From NCBI GenBank assembly GCA_902526795.1, contig CABZMF010000002.1:97199-161198 (forward strand): a stretch of 64,000 nt of DNA, read 5' to 3'. The DNA comes from an uncultured Fidelibacterota bacterium. Lineage in GTDB: Bacteria; Fidelibacterota; Marinisomatia; Marinisomatales; Marinisomataceae. The first letter of the stretch is position 1. Every line of letters begins with the position of its first letter. This document shows positions 30,000 through 40,730 of the stretch, in pieces. Under the pieces are notes generated by a model. That model saw only the letters and a list, made by a program, of their open reading frames with translations. It was not told the DNA's origin and made no database searches. The position numbers and the translations under genes are program-made.

Positions 30000-32711
30000 A
30001 GCCCAACAAAACAAAAAAGATTATTTATTATTGATGGTTATGCTACCTTATACAGGGCGCATTATGCATTAATTAGAAATCCACTTACCAACACTGCAGG
30101 AACTCCAACAAGCGCTATTTTTGGTTTTGCTAATCAAGTATTTCAGTTAATTGATGAAGAAAAACCAGATTATTTAGTAGCAGCATTTGATTCAAAAGGG
30201 AAAAATTTTAGACATGAAATTTTTGAAGAATACAAAGCTAATCGATCTGAAATGCCAGATGAAATTCAAACTCAATTACCATACTTATGGAAACTACTCA
30301 AAGGAATGAATATTCCTGTGTTGAGGGTTGATGGTGTTGAAGCTGATGATATTATTGGAACTGTTGCAAGACAATGCAATGATAGTAATGTACAGTGTAA
30401 TATTGTGAGTGGTGATAAAGATTTTATGCAACTAATTAATGATTCAACATTTCTATATGCTCCTCAAGCTAGAAAAAGAGAAAAAGAAATATTTGATATT
30501 AATAAAGTTGTACAAAAATGGGGGGTAGGTCCCGAAAACATCATTGATCTTCTTGGTCTAATGGGAGATAGCTCTGATAATGTTCCTGGAGTTCAAGGAG
30601 TTGGCCCAAAGACAGCTATGAAGCTTATAAAAGAGCATGGAAATATTAATAATATTTATGAAAACATAGATTCTATTAAAAATGAAAAAATGAAAGATAA
30701 ATTACTTTCAAATAAGGATAATGCTTTATTGAGTAAACAACTTGTGACGATTCTTACTGATGTTAATATTGATTCATCTTTGAGAGATTTTGAAATCAAG
30801 GAAATGAATACATCAAAACTTGAGGATATTTTCAAAGAGTTGGAGTTCTCTGGTTTGCTTAAAAAAATTGGATCTTCTGAAACTATTGAACAAAAATCAG
30901 TAGACAGAAAGAAAGATTACAAAAACATTCTAAATTTAGAAGATTTGATTGGTTTTGTTGAATCGCTTGAGCAGAAGAAATGGTTATCAGTTGACTTGGA
31001 GACCACCTCTGTAAATCCAATGGCAGCTGAAATTGTAGGATTTAGTTTTTCAACGAAGAAAGATACTGGATTTTATGTTCCAATTTTATTTAAAGATAAA
31101 AATGAGAATTTATTTGGGAACAACGATTTAGAAGAAGTGATTAGAATATTAAAACCATACTTAGAAGATGAAAATATTCCAAAAACAGGGCAAAATATTA
31201 AGTATGATGCTCTTATTTTGAAACGTTATGGAATCGAACTTAGAGGTATTGAATTTGATACTATGATTGCTGCACATTTATTAAACCCGAACGCTAGATC
31301 ATACAAGCTTGATAACTTATCGTTAGCTCATTTGAACTACAAAATGGTACCAATTAAAGATTTAATAGGTGTTGGAAAAAATCAAATTACTATGGACCAA
31401 GTTTCTTTAGATGATATATCATTTTATGCTGCAGAAGACGCAGATGTTGTTATTGAATTAACTGAAATTTTTATGAAAGACTTAAAAAAACAAAAATTAT
31501 TTAATTATTTCAAGTCAATTGAAATTGATTTATTACCAGTGCTTATAGATATGCAATTCAACGGTATTTTCATTGACAAAGACTACTTGGAAAACAGATC
31601 TATTGAGATTGGCAAAAAAATTGAGTCATTGGAATCACAAATAATTAATTTGGCTGGTGAAGAGTTTAATCTTAACTCATCACAACAGCTTGCTGTGATA
31701 CTTTTTGACAAATTAAAACTTCCTATGATTAAGAAAAGGTCTACTGCAGAAGCCATTTTAAGCGAGCTGAAGGATAAACATCCTTTGCCGGAGTTAATTC
31801 TTTCATACAGAAAGCTTTATAAGTTAAAAAATACTTATTTAGACCCATTACCATCCTACATTGTTGCAGATACCCAACGAGTACACTCATCATTCAATCA
31901 AACTATGACCGCAACAGGAAGATTGTCTACAAGCAGTCCTAATTTTCAAAACATTCCAATTAGAACAGAAGATGGTAAAGAAATAAGAAAAGCAATTAAA
32001 GCTCAATCAAATGAATATCAAATTTTTTCAGCGGATTATTCGCAAGTAGAATTAAGAGTAATGGCGCATCTTAGCGGAGATAAATCACTAATATCTGCAT
32101 TAAATAATGGTGAAGATATACATACTTTTACTGCAAAAAATATTTTTAATGTTGATAATGATAATATGGTCCTTCCAGAAATGAGAAGAATTGCTAAAAT
32201 TGTAAATTTTGGAATTATGTACGGAGCAGGTCCATTCAGACTAAGTCAAGAGCTTGACATTCCGTTTGGAGAAGCAAAGCAAATTAAAGATGCATACTTT
32301 GAAAAATATCAAGGAATTGAACAATATATTGAAAATTCTAAGTTACAAATTAAAGAAACGAAATCTGTTGAAACTCTTTTAGGAAGGAAAAGAGCTGTTT
32401 GGGACTCAGATAGTCAAAATAAAATTCGAAGAGATGCGGCTGAGCGAATGGCAATTAATATGCCAATTCAAGGGACTGCTGCAGAAATGATAAAACTGGC
32501 CATGATTAAAATTCATCGTCAAATAAATAAAGAAAATTTAAAATCTAAACTTATCATGCAAATTCATGATGAGTTGTTATTAGAAGTGCATCAAGATGAA
32601 ATTGATTATATTTCTAAAATGGTAATTCAACACATGAGAGATGCTATGAAATTAGATGTACCAATTGAAATAGACTTTGGTGTTGGTCCTTCATGGTATG
32701 AGGCGCATTAA
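29997..32711 (+). CDS. polA: DNA polymerase I
   Basis: 904 aa, 5'-3' exo (LFIIDGYATLYRAHYAL), 3'-5' exo-like (LSVDLETTSVNPM), polymerase motifs (DYSQVELRVMAHLSGD, MQIHDELLLEV). Confidence 0.97.
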   Translation: MSPTKQKRLFIIDGYATLYRAHYALIRNPLTNTAGTPTSAIFGFANQVFQLIDEEKPDYLVAAFDSKGKNFRHEIFEEYKANRSEMPDEIQTQLPYLWKLLKGMNIPVLRVDGVEADDIIGTVARQCNDSNVQCNIVSGDKDFMQLINDSTFLYAPQARKREKEIFDINKVVQKWGVGPENIIDLLGLMGDSSDNVPGVQGVGPKTAMKLIKEHGNINNIYENIDSIKNEKMKDKLLSNKDNALLSKQLVTILTDVNIDSSLRDFEIKEMNTSKLEDIFKELEFSGLLKKIGSSETIEQKSVDRKKDYKNILNLEDLIGFVESLEQKKWLSVDLETTSVNPMAAEIVGFSFSTKKDTGFYVPILFKDKNENLFGNNDLEEVIRILKPYLEDENIPKTGQNIKYDALILKRYGIELRGIEFDTMIAAHLLNPNARSYKLDNLSLAHLNYKMVPIKDLIGVGKNQITMDQVSLDDISFYAAEDADVVIELTEIFMKDLKKQKLFNYFKSIEIDLLPVLIDMQFNGIFIDKDYLENRSIEIGKKIESLESQIINLAGEEFNLNSSQQLAVILFDKLKLPMIKKRSTAEAILSELKDKHPLPELILSYRKLYKLKNTYLDPLPSYIVADTQRVHSSFNQTMTATGRLSTSSPNFQNIPIRTEDGKEIRKAIKAQSNEYQIFSADYSQVELRVMAHLSGDKSLISALNNGEDIHTFTAKNIFNVDNDNMVLPEMRRIAKIVNFGIMYGAGPFRLSQELDIPFGEAKQIKDAYFEKYQGIEQYIENSKLQIKETKSVETLLGRKRAVWDSDSQNKIRRDAAERMAINMPIQGTAAEMIKLAMIKIHRQINKENLKSKLIMQIHDELLLEVHQDEIDYISKMVIQHMRDAMKLDVPIEIDFGVGPSWYEAH

Positions 32712-33817
32712 TGAGTTATTTAGGTCCTAAAGTACATATTGATTTACATCAGCTTAAAAAAAACTATCAATTAGTAAAAAATGAAGTTAAAGACATTCAT
32801 ATTATGGCTACAGTAAAGGCAAATGCTTATGGGCATGGAGCTATAAAAATATCCAAAGCTCTTGAAGAAGAAGGAGTAAGGTATCTAGCTGTATTCACAA
32901 TTGATGAAGCAATTGAATTACGAGATGCTGGTATTAAAACAGATATTTTCATTTATGCAAAATTTGATCCAACAAGAATTGAAGAAGCTGTAAAGTATAA
33001 CTTAACTTTAAACATTTCATCTTTTGATGATTTAAAAGCGCTTAAAAGTCATGATGGAAATACTATCAAAGTTCATTTAAAGATTGATACAGGTATGACG
33101 AGATTAGGAGTTCCATTAGATCAAGCAGAAGTCTTTTTAAAAGAAGCAAATCAGATTGAAGGCATTGAATTGGAAGGATTGTACTCTCATTTTGCAACTG
33201 CAGATGAAGGAGACCTTTCTTTTGCGAATAGTCAGCTTGGTAAGTTTAATGAGGTTGTGAAAATTTCAAAAAAATTAGATATATATCCTACTTTAATTCA
33301 TTGTAGTAACAGTGGAGCCATTTTAAATGTAAAAGAATCTAAATTTAATATGGTAAGAGCTGGAATGCTTCTTTATGGAGCTTTTCCTTCAGATGAAGTT
33401 CCACATGAACTTCCCATAAAACCAGTGATGACTTTTTCTGCTCCTGTTGTTGAAATTAGAGATGTTAAAGCAGGAACCCATATCAGCTATGGTGGAGTCT
33501 ATACTACCAAATCAGATACTCGTATAGCTGTTGTACAAGCTGGTTTTGCTGATGGAGTACCTCGTCCTTGGTATACTGATGGTTTTGTAAAGTTCAAAGA
33601 TCAGAATTTTAAAATTACTGGAAGAATCTGTATGGATCAGTTAATGATAGACATTGGATCAGCAGACATTCATTACGGAGATGAAGTTTTAATTTTTGGG
33701 TCAAATGAACACGGAAGTATTGATATTAATCACATTGCAAAAAAAATTGATTCCACATCTTATGTTTTAGTTACTGCTATTGGTATTCGCCCAAAAAGAG
33801 TCTATAAAATTGATTAG
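32711..33817 (+). CDS. alr: Alanine racemase
   Basis: ATVKANAYGHGAIKIS PLP-lysine motif; MDQLMIDIG. Confidence 0.95.
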   Translation: MSYLGPKVHIDLHQLKKNYQLVKNEVKDIHIMATVKANAYGHGAIKISKALEEEGVRYLAVFTIDEAIELRDAGIKTDIFIYAKFDPTRIEEAVKYNLTLNISSFDDLKALKSHDGNTIKVHLKIDTGMTRLGVPLDQAEVFLKEANQIEGIELEGLYSHFATADEGDLSFANSQLGKFNEVVKISKKLDIYPTLIHCSNSGAILNVKESKFNMVRAGMLLYGAFPSDEVPHELPIKPVMTFSAPVVEIRDVKAGTHISYGGVYTTKSDTRIAVVQAGFADGVPRPWYTDGFVKFKDQNFKITGRICMDQLMIDIGSADIHYGDEVLIFGSNEHGSIDINHIAKKIDSTSYVLVTAIGIRPKRVYKID

Positions 33818-33818
33818 T

Positions 33819-33918
33819 TTAAAGAGGAGCAAACTAAAAGCCTAACCAAGGGTAAGAGAAAGGAATTAAGAGGTAATTTTAAACTTTAACCTGCTCCTCA
33901 TTAATACTATGTTTTTTT
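33819..33918 (+). ncRNA. Possible structured RNA or long-loop terminator downstream of alr
   Basis: TTAAaGAGGAGCA (33819-33831) complementary to TGCTCCTCaTTAA (33892-33904), with a T8 run shortly after (33912-33919); no ORF. Confidence 0.4.
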
Positions 33919-33967
33919 TAAAAAAAAGTTCCTCCTTTTTCTATTTATAGTTATTATACAAACAGAT

Positions 33968-34041
<74 letters not shown>

Positions 34042-34071
34042 CTAACCTCCAAATGAAAAAGGATACAAATA

Positions 34072-35280
34072 ATGAAATTATGCAAATCTTTTTTAATCGT
34101 TCTTTCAACGCTGCTAATTATGAATTGTAATTCCAATAATGATGAACAGTTGATGAAAAAAGCTAAAGAATTATCTCAAAAATTTATTATAACAGATGGT
34201 CATATTGATACTCCATGGAGAATGCATAAGTGGGGTTATGAAGATATTTCAAAAAGGTCTCCAGGTGACTTTGATTATGTTAGAGCAAAAGAGGGTGGTC
34301 TAGATGTTCCTTTTATGGCTATTTATGTTCCTGCAACTTACCAAGTAACTGGTGGAGCAAAAGAAAAAGCAGAAGAGTTAATTGCTATTGTTGAAAGAAT
34401 TGTTTCTGATCATCCAGATAAATTTGAGATTGCTCATAGCCCTGAAGAAGCTGAAAGAATTGTATCTGAAGGAAAAATAGCATTACCGATGGGTATGGAA
34501 AACGGAGCTCCGCTGGAAGAAGATTTATCCAACGTTCAATATTTTCATGATAAAGGTATAAGCTACATTACCCTCACGCATTCAGAAGATAATTTAATTT
34601 GTGACTCTTCATACAATCTAGGAGAACGTACACATAATGGTCTAAGTGCTTATGGAAGAGAGGTTGTCAAAGAAATGAATCGTGTAGGTATTATGGTAGA
34701 TATTTCACACGTTTCTGATGACGCATTTTATCAAGTCATGGATGTTACCCAAGTTCCAGCGATTGCCTCTCATTCTTCATGTAGACACTTTACTCCTGAT
34801 TGGGAAAGAAATATGGATGATAATATGATTAAAAGACTTGCAGAGAATGGAGGAGTTGTCCAAATAAACTTTGCATCATATTTTGTTGATCAAGCATCAA
34901 AAGATACCAAAGCTCCAATTGATGCTGATGTAGCAAAGTATATTAAAGATAATAATTTAGATCCAACTGATTATGCCTCTTATGATGAATATAGAAGGGA
35001 GCAATACGATAAAAGATTTTTATATGTTAGCTCTGAAAAAGTTGCTGATCATATTGATCATGTTGTCAATTTAGTTGGTATAGACCATGTTGGTTTTGGT
35101 TCTGATTTTGACGGAGTTGGTTACACGCTTCCTACTGATTTGAAAGGTCCCGAAGGGTTCCCGATTGTAATTTATCATCTTTTGAAAAAAGGTTATTCAG
35201 AAGAAGAAATTGAAAAAATTTGCTATAAGAATGTCTGGAGAGTTTGGAAAGCAACTGAAGAGTTTGCTAAGCTTAGCTAA
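34072..35280 (+). CDS. Membrane dipeptidase (peptidase M19), probable lipoprotein
   Basis: TDGHIDTPWRMHKWG, MGMENGAPL, VDISHVSDDAFYQVM, GFGSDFDGV; lipobox LIMNC. Confidence 0.9.
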   Translation: MKLCKSFLIVLSTLLIMNCNSNNDEQLMKKAKELSQKFIITDGHIDTPWRMHKWGYEDISKRSPGDFDYVRAKEGGLDVPFMAIYVPATYQVTGGAKEKAEELIAIVERIVSDHPDKFEIAHSPEEAERIVSEGKIALPMGMENGAPLEEDLSNVQYFHDKGISYITLTHSEDNLICDSSYNLGERTHNGLSAYGREVVKEMNRVGIMVDISHVSDDAFYQVMDVTQVPAIASHSSCRHFTPDWERNMDDNMIKRLAENGGVVQINFASYFVDQASKDTKAPIDADVAKYIKDNNLDPTDYASYDEYRREQYDKRFLYVSSEKVADHIDHVVNLVGIDHVGFGSDFDGVGYTLPTDLKGPEGFPIVIYHLLKKGYSEEEIEKICYKNVWRVWKATEEFAKLS

Positions 35281-36016
35281 GTACTTGTCTTAATCTTTCA
35301 AATACTATGGCACTTACAGCAGTAGCAACATTTAAAGAATTCATATCATAAGACATAGGAATTGTTGCAAGAAAGTCAGAATTTTTAAGTACCTGCTTAC
35401 TTATACCACTTCCTTCACCACCAAAAATCAAAACAGATTTACTTTTCAAATCAATAGAATACCAATTTTTTGCTTCAATATTATTTTCAAAGCTTGTTAT
35501 CCAGAAATCATTACTTTTGAAATGGCTTATAGCTTTATTGATATTTGTCACTGAGAATAAAGGAACTTTTGAAAACCCACCTTGACTAACTTGAGCTACA
35601 GCACTCGTCATTGATACACTGTTTCGATCTGTAATAACTACTCCATCAATATTTCCACCAGCACAAATCCTTAATATTTGTCCAAGATTGTGAGGGTCTT
35701 GAACTTGATCTAATATAACAAAACAAGCAGTTTCTTTTTCAATATTCGGAAGTTCGTGAAAAGTTTTAGCTTGAGCTTTAATAAAAATACCTTGAGCTCT
35801 ATTATTATCAACGAATTTTTTAAAACTTTCCGAATCTACTTTTTCAATAAGATTTTGAGATATTTCGCCTAATACAGTATTGATTTTATCGTTATTTTCT
35901 GCAGGAGAATTTCTTTCAATGATTACTTGATTGACATCAATAATTGATGATTTAATAGCATCATGACATCCATTTATGCCAAAAACTGTTATTCTATGTT
36001 TTGTAAAACTATTCAT
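35273..36016 (-). CDS. rlmB: 23S rRNA (guanosine-2'-O-)-methyltransferase, TrmH family
   Basis: VILDQVQDPHNLGQILR, FGGEGSGISKQVL, IPMSYDMNSLNVATA; ATG at 36016 preferred. Confidence 0.88.
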   Translation of the reverse strand: MNSFTKHRITVFGINGCHDAIKSSIIDVNQVIIERNSPAENNDKINTVLGEISQNLIEKVDSESFKKFVDNNRAQGIFIKAQAKTFHELPNIEKETACFVILDQVQDPHNLGQILRICAGGNIDGVVITDRNSVSMTSAVAQVSQGGFSKVPLFSVTNINKAISHFKSNDFWITSFENNIEAKNWYSIDLKSKSVLIFGGEGSGISKQVLKNSDFLATIPMSYDMNSLNVATAVSAIVFERLRQVLS

Positions 36017-36048
36017 AAAAATTTCTGTAAATTTTATAAACAATTTTA

Positions 36049-36447
36049 ATGATAAAAATTAAAGAATCAGAGTTACATTTTACCTTTGTTAGATCTAGCG
36101 GACCAGGGGGGCAACATGTCAATAAAGTCTCAACAGCTGTTCAATTAAAATATAATATATATGAATCAGATATTTCTGATGATATGAAGCAAAGATTTAT
36201 ATCTGTTTATGGAAATAGAATTTCAAAAAATGGATTTATTACAATTATCGCTCGATCTTTTAAATCTCAGAAAAAAAATAAAGAAGATGCCATAAATAGA
36301 TTAGAAAAATTATTTTACGATATTAAAATACAAGCAAAAAGAATTCCTACGAAACCTTCTAGGAGTTCTAAAGTAAAAAGAGTTGAAACTAAGAAAAAAA
36401 GATCAAAGCTTAAAAAAAGTAGAATGAAGGTAGGTTTGGATGATTAA
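36049..36447 (+). CDS. arfB: Alternative ribosome-rescue factor (codon-independent release factor)
   Basis: 132 aa, FVRSSGPGGQHVNKVSTAVQL, basic C-terminal tail. Confidence 0.9.
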   Translation: MIKIKESELHFTFVRSSGPGGQHVNKVSTAVQLKYNIYESDISDDMKQRFISVYGNRISKNGFITIIARSFKSQKKNKEDAINRLEKLFYDIKIQAKRIPTKPSRSSKVKRVETKKKRSKLKKSRMKVGLDD

Positions 36448-36979
36448 GTATATTTTATCTCTATTATTTTTTGTCAGTCTTAATGCACAAGATGTAATTG
36501 ATGGTACTTCAGACAATATTCAACCTTTGTTAGTGGAAGAATTATCTGATTTAGAATTAATGCTCATAGCAAATATTAATACAAACGAAACCCTTGAAAC
36601 TTTTTTTAAAATAGATTTTTTAAACGAATCAATTAAACTCAATGCTCCTAGATACGATAGATTTGCTAGAAAAAATAATACAGGCATGTTTTTGCCTGTA
36701 AATACTTCTACATCTCTTTATCTTGATGCTGGATTACCTGGTTGGATTAAGGCAAGTAAATATATTTCTAATAATAATGATTTTTATTCAACCAGTTTTT
36801 TCAATTCATCTTTGGATAAGTTCACATATTTCAATTCAAGAAAAGGTTTTTTAGATACGAACAATTATTTTAAAGATCCATGGGACCAAAGATCGCTGGA
36901 TGATTACATTAGATATATGCACATGCCTCCAGTTATAAATCATTCTGAAATAAATACTATTTATGATAGAAATAAATAA
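36440..36979 (+). CDS. Exported protein of unknown function
   Basis: 179 aa with signal peptide ending LNAQ; overlaps murE start. Confidence 0.6.
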   Translation: MIKYILSLLFFVSLNAQDVIDGTSDNIQPLLVEELSDLELMLIANINTNETLETFFKIDFLNESIKLNAPRYDRFARKNNTGMFLPVNTSTSLYLDAGLPGWIKASKYISNNNDFYSTSFFNSSLDKFTYFNSRKGFLDTNNYFKDPWDQRSLDDYIRYMHMPPVINHSEINTIYDRNK

Positions 36980-38402
36980 AGTATTGAATTCTATTTTAGA
37001 TGAATTTACGGAACTACCAAATGAATTAGTTCAAGGTCTTACTAATAATTCCTCAAAAGTAAAAAAAGGATTTATTTTTTTTGCATTCAAAGGAGATAAA
37101 TACGATGGTAATGACTTTATAGAACATGCATTTAAAAATGGAGCTTGCTTAGCAATTACTGATAGTGAAAAGATAGGAATTCAAAAAAATGTAATTAAAG
37201 TTCAAGATGTAAGAACTGCAGCAGGCATTGCTTGTTCAAATTTTTACAATTTTCCACAAAATAAAGTAAGGTTGATAGGAATTACAGGGACAAATGGAAA
37301 AACCTCAACTTCAACCATCTTAAAAAGTATTTTAGACTCTGAAAATGAAAAGACCTTACAAGTTGGAACAAGTGGAATTAAACCTTCTTTAGAAATCAAT
37401 CCTGGCCTAACAACACCGGATATTTTTGATTTGTATGAAATTTTAAGTCATGCTGAAAATCATGGTTTCAAAAATGTTGTTTTAGAAGTTTCTTCACATG
37501 CTTTATCACAAAGAAGAATAGAAAATATTTTTTTTGATATTACTGCATTTACAAATCTTTCACTAGATCATTTGGATTATCACGAGACGATGGAAGAGTA
37601 CTTTAGTGAAAAACTTAAACTCTTTGATTTAAATAAAGAAAACGGCTCTTCGGTTGTATTGATTGATAATGAATATGGTAAGAGAATTTTAGAGAAAAAT
37701 TCATGTACCAAATGTATTTCTATTGAAAACGAAGATGTAGATTATTCTTGTACTACCTATGGTATTAATGATTCAGGAATTAAAGGAACTTTAGCATGGG
37801 ACTCCAAAACTTTAGACTTTGAATCCAAGCTTATTGGTTTATTTAATTTAGAAAACCTCATTCTTGCTGCATCTATTGCTATTGAGCTGAACATTTCAGG
37901 TAGATCTATTTCACAAGGAATTAAAAATTGTACAAATATTGTTGGAAGACTTCATTTGGTAAAAAATAAAGCCGATCAAATGATATTTTTAGATTATGGA
38001 CACACACCGGATGCATACTTAAAAGTGTTAAAAACTCTAAAAAATAGCTTTTGCCGTCCATTAAAAGTTGTTTTTGGCGCTGGGGGTGGAAGAGATAAAT
38101 CAAAAAGACCAAAAATGGCAGAAGTTGTTGAAAAATATTCTGAAGAATGTTATTTAGCACCTGATAATCCTAGATTTGAAGATATCGAGTCAATAAATGA
38201 TGATGTTAAAAATGGATTTTCTAATAATAATCATCATTGTTTCAATGATAGAAAAGAAGCACTTGAATTTGCTTTAAAAAATTTAAAGCCTGATGAAATA
38301 TTAATTATTTTCGGAAAAGGAATCGAAGAATATCAAGAAATTAATGGTAAGAAACATTTTTATTCGGATAGTAATATAATTAAAGAATTTTATGAGAATT
38401 GA
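36963..38402 (+). CDS. murE: UDP-N-acetylmuramoyl-tripeptide synthetase MurE
   Basis: GITGTNGKTSTSTIL, LEVSSHALSQRR, FLDYGHTPDAYLKVL. Confidence 0.94.
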   Translation: MIEINKVLNSILDEFTELPNELVQGLTNNSSKVKKGFIFFAFKGDKYDGNDFIEHAFKNGACLAITDSEKIGIQKNVIKVQDVRTAAGIACSNFYNFPQNKVRLIGITGTNGKTSTSTILKSILDSENEKTLQVGTSGIKPSLEINPGLTTPDIFDLYEILSHAENHGFKNVVLEVSSHALSQRRIENIFFDITAFTNLSLDHLDYHETMEEYFSEKLKLFDLNKENGSSVVLIDNEYGKRILEKNSCTKCISIENEDVDYSCTTYGINDSGIKGTLAWDSKTLDFESKLIGLFNLENLILAASIAIELNISGRSISQGIKNCTNIVGRLHLVKNKADQMIFLDYGHTPDAYLKVLKTLKNSFCRPLKVVFGAGGGRDKSKRPKMAEVVEKYSEECYLAPDNPRFEDIESINDDVKNGFSNNNHHCFNDRKEALEFALKNLKPDEILIIFGKGIEEYQEINGKKHFYSDSNIIKEFYEN

Positions 38403-39630
38403 TTTAAAAGAAAAAAATCATTTTTTAGCAGTTTTTGAGACTTTTTTCAATCAACCTCTTAATAGGCCAATAGATGGAATATCGATAGACAGCAGAAATA
38501 TTAAAAAAAATGATTTATTCATCGCTATTAAAGGCAAAAACTTTGACGGAAATGATTTCGTTGATCAAGCTTTAAAAGATGGTGCAAGTTATACGTTATC
38601 AACTTATAAAAATGAAAGTAGATATCATCTTTTAGTTGAAAACTTACATATTTTTTTAAAAGAGTTATTAAGAAGTTGGCTACAGCGCTACGATGGAAAA
38701 ATTGTAGGAATCACAGGTTCAAACGGTAAAACTACAACAAAAGATTTGATAGCTCACTTTCTCAAATTAAAGTTTAAAGTTGAAAAAACTTTAGGTAATC
38801 ACAATACCTCCATCAGTGTTCCTTTATCTATTTTATCTTTTTCACTTGATTCTGAAATATATGTTTTGGAATTAGGAGCAAATAAAGTTGGAGATATTGA
38901 ATATTTATCTTCAATAGTTAAACCAGACTATGGAGTAATTACAAGTATTGCTGCCGCACACCTTGATGGATTTGGTTCAATAGAAAATATTGAAAAAGAA
39001 AAAAAATCTTTACTAAAACATTCAATAAAGAAATATAACTTCAATGAATTGAAGCCCAATATTTTATCAATAAATTTTAAGGATCATAAAAGTAATATTT
39101 TTTTAAAAAATTTAGAAATCGCTGCTCATGTCACAAATGATATCTTCAAAGATTCTAACTTTCCTGATTTAAATGGAGATTTATTAATTAATTGTTTAGA
39201 AAGTTTCAAAATGCCTCATGGGAGAGGAGGAATTTTATCATTAAATAAGATAAAAATTATAGATGATTCATATAATGCGAATCCAGAATCTGTTAAAGCA
39301 GCATTAGATCATCTAAATTGTTTTAAACAATATAGAAAATTTTTTGTTTTTGGAGATATGAAAGAGCTAGGAGATAAAGAGGAGAGCTATCATGCAGAAG
39401 TTGGTAAATATGCAATTGGCAAAGCAGACATTTTTCTTACTGTTGGCAGGTTGGCTGAAAATGCACAATCTAATAGTAATAACTTTGCTTTAAGCTTACA
39501 TTTCAGTGATAATTTTTCTTTATTAGAAAAGTTAAATGAACTTTTAACAGACGGAGATATTGTTTTGATAAAGGGTTCCAGAAGTATGCGACTTGATCAA
39601 TTAATAAATGAATTAAAAGATGTTAAATGA
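38392..39630 (+). CDS. murF: UDP-N-acetylmuramoyl-tripeptide--D-alanyl-D-alanine ligase
   Basis: GITGSNGKTTTKDLI, DDSYNANPESVKAAL, FGDMKELG. Confidence 0.94.
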   Translation: MRIDLKEKNHFLAVFETFFNQPLNRPIDGISIDSRNIKKNDLFIAIKGKNFDGNDFVDQALKDGASYTLSTYKNESRYHLLVENLHIFLKELLRSWLQRYDGKIVGITGSNGKTTTKDLIAHFLKLKFKVEKTLGNHNTSISVPLSILSFSLDSEIYVLELGANKVGDIEYLSSIVKPDYGVITSIAAAHLDGFGSIENIEKEKKSLLKHSIKKYNFNELKPNILSINFKDHKSNIFLKNLEIAAHVTNDIFKDSNFPDLNGDLLINCLESFKMPHGRGGILSLNKIKIIDDSYNANPESVKAALDHLNCFKQYRKFFVFGDMKELGDKEESYHAEVGKYAIGKADIFLTVGRLAENAQSNSNNFALSLHFSDNFSLLEKLNELLTDGDIVLIKGSRSMRLDQLINELKDVK

Positions 39631-40729
39631 ATTATTATTACCGCTAAGAGAATATTTTGGTTTCTTAAATCTTTTTGAGTATATCACTTTTAGAGCTGGT
39701 GCAAGTGCGATTCTTGCTCTATTAATTAGTTTTATATTTGGTCCTTTTATTGTGAATAAACTAATTAATCTTCAAATAGGAGAATCAATAAGAGATCACG
39801 GCCCAAATTCTCATAAGAAGAAACAGGGGACTCCAACTATGGGAGGAGTATTAATCATTCTGGCTACAATTATCCCTACCATTCTCTTGGCAGATTTAAA
39901 TAATTTATTCATACAAATAATTTGTGTTTCAATGGTTTGGATGGGTTTAGTTGGTTTTTATGATGACTATTTAAAAGTAGTAAAAAAAAGAAAAGACGGT
40001 TTAAGTGGGAGATATAAATTATTAGCTCAAACTTTTCTTGGAGTATTCATCTCATACATACTGATAAGTACAAATATATATGGAGACTATACTCTTTTAA
40101 CTTTTGTTCCTTTTTTGAAGAATGTTTCAATTAATTTCTTCTTTCCTATAATTTATGCTATTTTTATAATCCTTGTTGTTTCAGCTACTTCAAATGCAGT
40201 AAATCTTACGGATGGTCTTGATGGCTTAGCTGCTGGATTGTTGGCTATTTCTGTAAGCGTTTTTGGTGTAATTGCTTATATATCAGGAAGAGTTGATTTC
40301 ACTGACTACTTATATATTTCTTACTTACCATTAGCTAGTGAACTCACGATTTTTGCTACTGCATTTTTTGGTGGATGCCTTGGTTTTTTATGGTTTAATA
40401 CAAAACCGGCAATGATTTTTATGGGAGATGTAGGGTCTTTATCAACTGGGGCTGCTTTGGGAACGTTAGCAATCCTTTTAAAGAAAGAAGTATTATTATT
40501 GATTGTAGGAGGTGTTTTTGTTTTAGAAACTTTATCTGTAATAATACAAGTTATTTACTTTAGGTATACCAAAAATAAATACGGTGAAGGAAAAAAATTC
40601 TTTTTAATGGCACCTATACACCATCATTTCGAACTTAAAGGGTGGCCAGAATCAAGAATAGTTACAAGATTTTGGATCATTGGAATATTATTTGCACTTT
40701 TGTCTTTAACTACCTTTAAAGTGAGATAA
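39620..40729 (+). CDS. mraY: Phospho-N-acetylmuramoyl-pentapeptide transferase
   Basis: KKQGTPTMGGVLI, NAVNLTDGLDGLAAG, MAPIHHHFELKGWPESRIV. Confidence 0.97.
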   Translation: MLNELLLPLREYFGFLNLFEYITFRAGASAILALLISFIFGPFIVNKLINLQIGESIRDHGPNSHKKKQGTPTMGGVLIILATIIPTILLADLNNLFIQIICVSMVWMGLVGFYDDYLKVVKKRKDGLSGRYKLLAQTFLGVFISYILISTNIYGDYTLLTFVPFLKNVSINFFFPIIYAIFIILVVSATSNAVNLTDGLDGLAAGLLAISVSVFGVIAYISGRVDFTDYLYISYLPLASELTIFATAFFGGCLGFLWFNTKPAMIFMGDVGSLSTGAALGTLAILLKKEVLLLIVGGVFVLETLSVIIQVIYFRYTKNKYGEGKKFFLMAPIHHHFELKGWPESRIVTRFWIIGILFALLSLTTFKVR

Positions 40730-40730
40730 C

